Shown piece after piece: positions 56,288 through 64,000 of a DNA stretch of 64,000 bases. Positions within the stretch are counted from its first letter, which is position 1, and each line of letters opens with the position of its first letter. The notes below the pieces were generated by a model. It made no database searches, had not been told where the DNA came from, and saw only the letters and a list, made by a program, of their open reading frames with translations. A program made the position numbers and the translations under genes. This DNA is from Hydractinia symbiolongicarpus (Eukaryota; Cnidaria; Hydrozoa; Anthoathecata; Hydractiniidae), in the NCBI RefSeq assembly GCF_029227915.1, contig NC_079876.1, forward strand, positions 18,350,001-18,414,000. Reading direction: 5' to 3'.

Positions 56288-57025
56288 ATGAAGGCTTTAG
56301 CAGCATTCATATTTGTTGTTGTTTTGGCGTTGGTTGCGGCTGACCACTCAGAAAAACTGCAAGAAAGATTGGAGGTATTTATCCTTTGGTAAATAGTGTT
56401 AGTGTAATATCTCCCATATTAATGAACTTTTTTCGTTAAAAATGGTAGCCGAATCGAATTTTGCACTGAAGCTGAAAGTACGATGCACGGAAAATCTGAG
56501 GATCGGAATGTCACAGAAGGCTAAAGACTATTCCATGCTTTAATATTTGAATTTCCGTTTGTAATTCAAAGACGCTAGCTGCGATTAGTAACGGGCATAT
56601 TCCTGTGTATATATTTTCACAGGTTGGAAACTATTTAAATGGAATTGTTGTAAAACGTTTCTTTTTATAACACGCAAGGATAAAATTGTTTCTTGTACCA
56701 AACAGAATAATTAAGTTTATAATGTAGGCTTGCTTCTTGGATTTTTCCAACTGACATAATATTATTTACGTGTAACTGCTAACTATAAAGAACTTTTAAT
56801 TTCATTTCTTCTTAGTGTATACAAACTGCAAAGGAATGTCGAGCAAAAACACCAAAGGAGAATGTAAGCCGAAAAGAAGTGTCAAGTCAATTAACGAAGG
56901 ACCGTCCACTTAAAGCAACTATGAGGACAATACTTCGTAACGCGCGACCGACTTTAACAGGAGAATGGAGGCCGAAAGATTGTGACGATTGCTGTGAAGA
57001 GTTCTTAAAATGTATGAAATTTTAA
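56288..57025 (+). CDS. Small secreted six-cysteine peptide, two exons
   Basis: Exon 1 (56288-56374, 29 codons) encodes a signal peptide, MKALAAFIFVVVLALVAA, and DHSEKLQERLE. Exon 2 (56816-57025) starts in phase 0 after TTCTTCTTAG and ends at TAA. The product has 98 residues. The mature part begins near Asp19 or Asp-His. Cysteines follow C-x6-C...C-x2-C-C-x6-C (CIQTAKEC and DCDDCCEEFLKC), separated by a basic linker (RKEVSSQLTKDRPLK). A polyadenylation signal AATAAA lies at 57046. Six Cys suggest three disulfides. I do not recognise the family; it could be a hormone-like, defence or venom-type peptide. No evidence favours one. Confidence 0.75.
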
Positions 57026-57045
57026 TTTGCAAGATATGCTTGCAT

Positions 57046-57051
57046 AATAAA
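57046..57051 (+). terminator. Polyadenylation signal AATAAA
   Basis: Canonical hexamer 21 bases after the stop codon of the secreted-peptide gene. Confidence 0.6.
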
Positions 57052-57059
57052 ACCGCAGA

Positions 57060-59113
57060 TGTTAAAGAAATAATTTTTATTTACTTCATGTTTATTACGA
57101 GTTTACCTTACCTTCCAATAAAGATAGAATAAATCAAAATACAAATCTTGAGTCACACACACGCACACGAACTAACGTGAATACGTTATAAATGTATGGC
57201 CTAGCAGGAGAGCCAGTATCATTTATCTTACCACCGAGAAACTGAAATAGTTAAGGTGAGAAAAATTAACTTTTCTGCTGTCAGAGTACTGACAGCCCTT
57301 TTTGATTGGCCACTTCTGTTATTTATTGCTAATGTGATTGTTATATTTTTCAACGTTCTGAGCGAGGATGGTGTCACTCATAAGAACGCACATGGCTATT
57401 TCCCCATTTTTTGGAGAGGGTAGGATGTGACCACATTTGGTTTTAGGTTCAATGGTTGAATTTTAATTCAGGGTTTGCTTTGAGAAATTATTTTATGTTT
57501 ATTAGTGATTTAAATTAAGGCTTTCTCTGACACATTTGTTGACATCTAAGATTTCTTTTGATGGAAACTCATTTTAATTTTATCGAAGACAGCTTACCGG
57601 CCATTAATATGCAAAATAAAAAAAGTCAGATTTTTCAATTTTTGAATGAAGTTTTTCGCTGTTTAGCAGTTGTCTTTTAACGTATTTGAGACCTTGGAAA
57701 TAAAGATTAACCTTTAAAGAAGTTCCAAATGCATATTGTGACCAAAATTATTTGGGTACACACGCTAAACAACACCAACACATAAGCTTTTTATCACTCA
57801 TACAGAAATGACAATAAAATAAATTGAGAACGTATCTGAATTACCAATTTAACCATCTGAAAGTTATGCTACTATGTACAAATATCCTGTCAAAGCATTT
57901 ATAATACCCTTAAATGCTTATCTATTGAAAAAAAGCTAAAAACACCACATAAATATTATAATTTTGTAAAAAAAATTGATTTCTTTTCCGTTCTTGCCAA
58001 ATTTACTAGAACCATAACGTCGGATCGATAAATGGGGTTCGTAGAAAAAAGGAGAGAAAAAAGGTTCTAATTGTTATTTTCGAACCATCGTTTTTGCCAC
58101 ACTTGGAAAGCGAACATGCAGACACACTATAATCCCAATGTTTTATTTGCTTTTTGTACGTAATAAAGAAGTGGGGTTTTTCACATTTGAAATCAGAATG
58201 CAATGTTGCACAGGTTAACTGTTAAAAAGTTGGCACGAAGCCGGCTACTCTTTGTAAAAAGTTAAAAAAACGGCTTCAAATATTTATTGTTACTACCATT
58301 ATAATTCAAAGATAGGAATTTTTAAAGCTGGATGGACTGATGAATGTTAAAGTTGAATGGAAACTGTTTTATTCAAGCGATGTTTGTGTTGTATTTGCTT
58401 AAGTTGGTACATTTATACTGGAGTTCAAGTGTAACAGAACTAGCGACCCCTGAATATGCAAAACTTTGATTTACACATGGTTATATGAAGCGGCAGTTTT
58501 TAGACACCTCACGGCTGTTTTAAATCGAGCAAATCGGAAATTAGGCGTTTCGAAGAGGTCTTGAGCGAGTTCGGAAAATATGTAAACAAAAACATTATGA
58601 AAATTTACACGTAACTTAGTCTTTTTTGCTTGCATTTCTTATCTCTGATGAATAGGATAGTTTGAATTTGCTTTAATAGGGACCTGACTACTTGTGTATT
58701 TAATTTTTAAACCACAAAACTTTCAAACGCGCGGGAAATAGCTAGCTGAACTGAGGGTACTTGTAAAATTGTATATTTTCACGTATCACTCAAGAACGTG
58801 TACAAGCCAATCAGGAGTTTTTCGAAGGTCTCTACTGCTAGCCACAGTTTATTAAATAGTTGCTTGTGCTTTGTGTATAATACCAATATCACTTCGTTTT
58901 TTTGTTATGAAGATGTATTCCCCTAAACTTAGTGATTTTTGTTTATAAAAATGGCTGACCTTGTAGAGTATGTGGATGTACACTGACTGGAAAAAGTACT
59001 TATAACGTGGTTGAAATTAACTTTGGTACAGATGTGTCAGTTATACCTACCAAAATCTTGCAATAAGTACTATTGCTGCGTACAAAATGTCAAAAACCGA
59101 AGAAAAACAATGA
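57060..59113. other. Intergenic, no gene seen
   Basis: About 2 kb of AT-rich DNA. Open frames are short and simple in composition. No repeat family from this window was recognised in it. Confidence 0.55.
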
Positions 59114-59326
59114 AAATGTGTAGAGTGGACTCCACATTTTCTTGAAAATTGTAAGTCATGCCAGAGAATTTTACAGCAAGCAAAGGGTGGGAGACTTTCT
59201 AAAAAAGTACATTCAGACAGACTGCGAAAATGTTTGCATGAAAAAAGCGACGACAACATTATTAAAGCCGTAGAAATCCTACAACTAACCCCTTTAAAAA
59301 CAACTCTTCCAATGTTGAAAGACTGA
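59114..59326 (+). pseudogene. Unrecognised coding-like fragment
   Basis: An open frame without an ATG encodes VEWTPHFLENCKSCQRILQQ, then SKKVHSDRLRKCLHEKSDDN and ends LPMLKD before TGA. Codon use and Cys spacing look protein-like, more so than neighbouring frames. It may be the last exon of a host gene or a transposon relic. The region upstream (58960-59110) shows no acceptor I trust. Confidence 0.35.
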
Positions 59327-59589
59327 TGACACACGTAGTTGATATTAAGATGAAACAGTCTACACTGAAAAATAATATTTCAGGATATTAACAGTGTTTC
59401 CCAACTCCAATTTTGAAATTAAACAAACTATAACATAATGCCTCGTAAAATGTGAAATATATATTTGTAGTAAGTTTAGTTATATATAATTATTTCTTAT
59501 TCACTTTGTTGACCCGAAATAAGAGCCTTATTGTCTACGTAATCTCTTCCAGACTTAAGACGCTATTCGAGAAATAAAATTTAGGGAGT

Positions 59590-60197
59590 GGACTCATCTT
59601 AGGATTTCTGTGTCAAAGAAAATGATGTCATATCGACTTAAGTTCACAATTTCATTGAATCTTAACAAGCCACTAAATCCTATCAAGCATATCACTAGTG
59701 TCCTTCAATTCTTCAAATCGGCATTTTCACCTCCCAAATAATTAAAAGTCGAATTAAGGTGGTCTACTGTTATAGGATCTTTCTTCTTCACTCGTTGCTT
59801 TTTTATTCTCTTTGCCGCCTCAAGCATTTTTTTTAACGATAGGAGCTTCGCAAGGATCATGACATGAAATGATGTTGTGGTGAAATTTTATGGCATAGAA
59901 ACAGCTTTCGATTATACTAACAGACGCATCACCTGGAATTAAGCTCAAAAGAAATAATGCCACCTGAAATTCGTCGGCTGGGAAACATTTTAATGGCTAC
60001 CGCTCAGCCCAATCTTTCCAAAGGTTAAAATAACAAGTATACTTCTTTAAAGTAGTTAGACATTTGTCCAAAACATTTGAAATTTGATCAGCTAGTACTT
60101 TAAGCTTTTTATTCACATTTCCAGAAGTTTGTTTTTCAACATAAAATTTTACAAAGTCTAAATTCACAGGATAAATATAATTATTAATCATTTGCAC
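59590..60197 (-). pseudogene. DIRS tyrosine recombinase, C-terminus lost
   Basis: The core-binding domain is readable: FVKFYVEKQTSGNVNKKLKV, KCLTTLKKYTCYFNLWKDW, FQVALFLLSLIPGDASV. Past a small shift the catalytic domain starts: KRIKKQRVKKKDPIT, then LVICLIGFSGLLRFNEIVNL with the first catalytic Arg. The HxxR and Tyr boxes are not seen. A run of about 90-bp imperfect repeats (GCAATCCTGCT at 60256, 60339, 60434) lies just before it. Confidence 0.7.
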
Positions 60198-60249
60198 TCA
60201 TCTTTTAGTACAACACCTGTTTTTTGAATTCTGCTATCCTACTTTCTTA

Positions 60250-60450
60250 ACCTGAGCAATCCTGCTAATTTTACTTCGTCTTGTACAACCGGCAACATAT
60301 AATCCTAATACAGTCGTTTCAATGACCAGTAGACATCTGCAATCCTGCTGATTCTACCTTCCTCTTAAACTGGGGCTTGACTGCCCGTCTGTTTACACTT
60401 TTCACGATTAAGTTTCCACACCAGTAGGGATTTGCAATCCTGCTGACCTA
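60250..60450. repeat. Imperfect tandem repeat within the DIRS element
   Basis: CCAGTAG..TTTGCAATCCTGCTGA..TAC recurs at 60256, 60339 and 60434, a spacing of 83 and 95 bp. It interrupts the space between the RNase H and recombinase regions. Confidence 0.55.
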
Positions 60451-61059
60451 CATATTTCGTAACAATTCATGATGTAAAATTTTGTATCCATCATAAAATT
60501 ACAGTCTCGGTTTTACGAAAATGCTATTCTTAGTGCAATTATTGGGCTTTTAAAAGCAGTAGAACCAATAAAAGCATCACGGTTATTTCCCAATCTAACA
60601 TAATCGCTGCTGATTTTAAAAACACGGTATTCTTTAACGTCTTAACTTTCGAATCTCATTTTATTAATAACGGCCAAGATTTTGCAGATTTTTAGTATGG
60701 AACAACTAGCACACCTATGGCTTTCGACGCTTCCATGTGACTTAAAGTTCTGCTAACTAATGAAGTAAGCGGGGCTAAGTAATTATTTTAATTTCCCCAC
60801 GCGACACTAAACGCACCAGGGGCCCCCATAATCTATTCAGTGTATTGAAACACTTTTCTGTAGTTTGCCAGTCTTTATAGTCAAAATATTTACTTATTTT
60901 ATCTGCGAAGCGATTTTCTTTTCTAGGTATCCATGATATATTGATATCGATAGAATAATCGAAACCGATTTTGAAAATACGCTGGGATTTTACAGTACCT
61001 GAATGTGTTATTATAGCAGCCGCGAAATTGTCTGATTTCCAATTAATAATTTTGCATTT

Positions 61060-62330
61060 TCATGTAGTTTTGAATGTTTTTAATGTGAACAGAATTGCGT
61101 ATAATTCCCGCCATGTGGAACTAAAGTTTTCCTCATGAACTTTAAAATTCTTAAAACAAGTGTATGTTTTACTGTCCGTTTTTACGTGCGCTCCTATAGC
61201 GTGATCACTGACGTCCGAATAAACATCTATTTGTGGAATTCTGTAGGGAATGGTTTCTCTTTTGTTAAACATTTTAAAATTATCACGCCACAAGATAATT
61301 TCCTTGATAGACTGATCTTTTTGTTTCAGATTAATTCGAGGACCCAAGACATTTCTGCATCAATAATTTTGTATAAGTTTCTAGTTTTTAATTGAATTAA
61401 TTCTTTCACGACGAATTTTGTAGAAACAATTTTGCCACACAGCCTTGTTAAATTTCTCGTTGTTGAATACGGTAAGTTTTGAATGACCTTATTAATACAA
61501 TCTATGGAGTCAACTCGTATTTGAGGGATAGTGAAAACATTTCTATGCAAATCTGCTTTAACGCCTAACCAGATTACTTCTTTTTGTGGCTTCCAGACAC
61601 TCTTACCGTTGTTAATAGTGAATCCGCTTTTAAAAACAGTCTGAACAAATTCCGACTGTTTCAAACATGTTTCGTATGAGCTTGCGACTCCTAAACCATC
61701 ATCCAGTACACAGAAATACAAATCGCGCCCTCCCTCCAATATTTAACAAGAAAACACATAAAAATTAATAGGGCAGAAGTTAAGCCAAAAGGTAGAACAG
61801 TGAAACGAAATATTTTGTTATCCTTTCAAATTTCCAAGAATATTCAGGATAAGTTTGATGTTCTTCGAACATATCAATATGGGGATAACCTTGCTTCAGA
61901 TTAAACTGAAACATGAAGCTATCCCTCTTTAAGTATTTTTCCTTGGCTCTCCAGTCATCGAATTTTACTTTGTCTTTATATATATGCTTATTTACATGCT
62001 CAATTACAAGATCAGGCGTTTTTTACTATTAACTTGAGTTGAAGCGGATAATGGGTTTACCACGAGAGGAGTGAATTAAATTTCCCGAATCCTTCCACTC
62101 TCAAGCAGTTCTTTTATTGAAGCAGTAACGAATTCTTTTTCCGTGAGAGCTGATCTATTATTTTCAAAATGCGCTTTTTTCGGGGTTGAGAAAAATGGAA
62201 TTTTATAGCCATGTTTTAGGATGTATATAATTGTTCTGTTCGCTTTTATGGTTTCCCAAAAAGGAATTTTGTTTTTTAAATTGCCGTTTACACTTTCATC
62301 ATTGTTTGATTGTGATTTACAGTTTCAGAC
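61060..62330 (-). pseudogene. DIRS reverse transcriptase and RNase H
   Basis: RT pieces in order: EKEFVTASIKELLESGRI, QVNSKKRLIL, VKFDDWRAKEKYLKRDSFMF, EEHQTYPEYSWKFE, then LYFCVLDDGLGVASSYETC (catalytic LDDG) and SGFTINNGKSVWKPQKEVIW, WLGVKADL. RNase H follows from 61347: QIDVYSDVSDHAIGAHV (catalytic Asp) and STWRELYAILFTLKTF (Glu). At least three breaks occur between 61740 and 62100. The stretch 61326-61739 is open for 137 codons. Confidence 0.8.
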
Positions 62331-62804
62331 GAAATTAAAGGAAATATTGACTTATCTTTAAATGTACTTTTATCTATTAGCTTCGCTCGTCTGCGAAGTC
62401 GCTAGCCAGGTCATCTTAGATGTAATCTTCGACGGTACTCCACCCTACAATAGATCTTTCAGCAATTTTAATTAATTTGTTCCTTTTTTCAATATTCGAA
62501 ACTATCTCCTGAAACATTTTTGTAGATCTGTGCTTTGAGCCTTGTGCCATCAGACCTCCCAACGTCTCAAGGTCACGTCGAATAGATCCATTAAACTCGT
62601 ATTGTTTTTTATTTCCCTACCACTTAAAAGAAAGTTCTGGTTCCTTTTTGAATTTCTTTGCTAGTTTGTGATTATCCTTTTCAAACTTTGTTTGGATATC
62701 TTCAAACTTTTTGTCAAAGTAATTTTTAATACTAGACTTTCCTGAGCAGATCTGTTTTCTCTCCGTCTTTTCTGTCCTCTTGATACACGTCCGCCACTAG
62801 ACAT
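62330..62804 (-). pseudogene. DIRS Gag-like protein
   Basis: From an ATG at 62804 (MSSGGRVSRGQKRRREN) the frame shifts. It then reads IKNYFDKKFEDIQTKFEKDN, RRDLETLGGLMAQGSKHRST and IVGWSTVEDYI with DDLASDFADE, where TAG and TAA stops interrupt. The WSTVEDY..DDLASD motif is typical of the first ORF in cnidarian DIRS-like elements. Confidence 0.65.
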
Positions 62805-63378
62805 GACTTCTTCTCTGTGAATCGTCTAACCGTACGAATGGAATTGACTTGAGAGTAAAATGGGTGGTAAAGTCCTGTTTCAGCATGCGCGATTATAAGA
62901 ATTTGCAAAACCTTAACCAGGTTGGCCTAATTCTTATTTCTTGATTGTCTTAAACAGTTATTATTTTTAACCTGAAATCCCAATAAAGATATTCTTATAG
63001 AAAACAACGTGAAAACTTGGTTATCATAAAGTAATGGTGTAGACCTTTACACTTCAGTGAGGCATACAAACGAATTGCTTTAGATGAGATATTCCTGTAT
63101 ATTAGAAACAGTGTTTGCCCCTTACCAAAAGTCTACCTGATTTTTTTTCCATAAAAAGTTTTTTAACTTAAAGGTAAGAAAAAAAAACGTGCATTTAAAA
63201 TTTGAAAATTTTAAACGTTTTTCATAACACATGGTTTTGATGTATTCGTCTGGTTGTCGAATACGCAAAGCTTTTCGATTCATTGTACTTGGGTCAGTCG
63301 AACGACGAAGACAAACCTTAGTTTTTAAAATTGTTATATATTAAAACATCAACGTTATGTTTTAATACAAACCAAAAT
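62805..63378. other. Intergenic between DIRS element and sulfotransferase
   Basis: AT-rich with no open frame of interest. It should contain the sulfotransferase 3' UTR; a likely polyadenylation region (TTAATACAAACC, ATATATTAAAACATC) precedes 63379. Confidence 0.4.
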
Positions 63379-63978
63379 TTAATTTCGCATCGAAACTTTA
63401 TAAAACATATAGATTGCAATTGGAATTGATACAAGCTCATACAAAAGTATCATGGAACGTCTGTGATTCCTACCTTCAGTTTGTTGAAACGATTGACTGT
63501 CATTGGTGTGTGGGAAAGGCTGATCAGGGATTGGAACATTCAGAAATTTACACAGCGGTTCCCAGCCTTCTTTAACACTATACACGAGTAACTTCTCTTC
63601 AGGTACGTTTCGCTTAACTCCTTCAACCCATCTGTCGTAATACGCTACACCGTTACCGCTCTTTACGGAAGATATCATATCTCGAAAGTGCTCATTTTTG
63701 AATAAGCTTTCTTCCAACAGCTTAGAATGCATAAGATAGGATTTGAAGAGGCCCAGACTTAAAAAAATACTTTCTGGAAAGTGGACGTTACCAGCCAATG
63801 CTTTAAGAATAGTTTCATTCATTGATTGCTCCCAGGACTTCGGTTCTCGTACATTTAATAGCACTTTGGCATTTGGAAATACTCTCATCAATCTCTCATA
63901 AACTAAGTTAACAGGGGCATCAACCCCAGCAACGTATCCATTTGAAAGAAAAAAATCTTTAAACTCGTCGTCGGACAT
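63379..63978 (-). CDS. Sulfotransferase (Sulfotransfer_4 type), last exon, partial
   Basis: PAPS-dependent sulfotransferase of the Sulfotransfer_4 group, probably in the secretory membranes. The frame stays open beyond 63978 to the window edge, so the ATG at 63978 is unlikely to be the true start; the P-loop for PAPS lies further upstream. Seen: YVAGVDAPVNLVYERLMRVF, FPNAKVLLNVREPKSWEQSM (the conserved Arg of the 3'-phosphate site), YYDRWVEGVKRNVPEEKLLV and GWEPLCKFLNVPIPDQPFPH. The C-terminus ends in a hydrophobic segment, MILLYELVSIPIAIYMFYKV, and a short basic tail, like a C-terminal membrane anchor. No damage seen. Confidence 0.85.
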   Translation of the reverse strand: MSDDEFKDFFLSNGYVAGVDAPVNLVYERLMRVFPNAKVLLNVREPKSWEQSMNETILKALAGNVHFPESIFLSLGLFKSYLMHSKLLEESLFKNEHFRDMISSVKSGNGVAYYDRWVEGVKRNVPEEKLLVYSVKEGWEPLCKFLNVPIPDQPFPHTNDSQSFQQTEGRNHRRSMILLYELVSIPIAIYMFYKVSMRN

Positions 63979-64000
63979 TTTATCATTTAGGATACGTATC

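Larger units (their letters stand above)
59590..62804 (-). mobile_element. DIRS-type retrotransposon (tyrosine recombinase), decayed
   Basis: On -: Gag-like region, reverse transcriptase, RNase H, then a tyrosine recombinase instead of a DDE integrase, which is the DIRS order. The recombinase stops after its first catalytic region, so the 3' end is missing or too decayed to read. Terminal repeats were not found. Confidence 0.75.

Noticed and set aside
61135-61395. 86-codon frame on + within the DIRS element
   Set aside because: Antisense of the RNase H region, which carries the catalytic motifs on -.

Overview
The window looks like nuclear DNA of an invertebrate animal, most likely a cnidarian and perhaps a hydrozoan. 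The DNA is AT-rich, genes are split by GT-AG introns, and there is a metazoan receptor tyrosine kinase. The transposon load is heavy and mixed: Maverick/Polinton, Penelope, DIRS, Helitron, ISL2EU-like, LINE and tRNA-derived SINE. The species call is inference from gene content and repeat style; no marker gene is present.

Layout. 1-2657: a 5'-truncated, frameshifted LINE with a (CTTA)n tail, inserted into the capsid gene of a decayed Maverick/Polinton. 2658-about 14430: that Maverick, with a capsid fragment, a small virion-type protein and an integrase on +. On - lie a BRO-like protein, a packaging ATPase, zinc-motif proteins, a small membrane protein and a protein-primed DNA polymerase B. Every gene is broken. 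A compact Penelope-like element with 465-bp inverted arms (7374-9158) sits at the stop codon of one Maverick gene. 14430-24070: unclear sequence, one decayed ORF with a 73-bp tandem duplication, then about 7.4 kb with no convincing gene.

24071-50424: the main host gene. I assembled a 17-exon receptor tyrosine kinase whose intron phases all agree and whose coding length is 4005 nt (1334 aa). It has a signal peptide, an unrecognised Cys-containing region, two NIDO-like domains, two FN3-like domains, a transmembrane helix, a complete kinase domain and a C-terminal tail rich in tyrosine motifs. The last 6.9-kb intron holds a Helitron that was itself split by a 3.8-kb ISL2EU-like element. That element encodes a SAP/YqaJ nuclease and an internally deleted THAP transposase. 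A second Helitron of the same family lies in the opposite direction just past the 3' end, so the final exon sits between inverted repeats.

50425-64000: a tRNA-derived SINE, the second Helitron, a two-exon gene for a small secreted six-cysteine peptide (56288-57025), a decayed DIRS-type retrotransposon on - (59590-62804), and the last exon of a Sulfotransfer_4-type sulfotransferase on - that runs off the right edge.

The best candidate for something undescribed is the NIDO-NIDO-FN3-FN3 receptor tyrosine kinase. The cleanest structural result is the nested ISL2EU-in-Helitron insertion, whose empty site can be read from the other Helitron copy in the same window.
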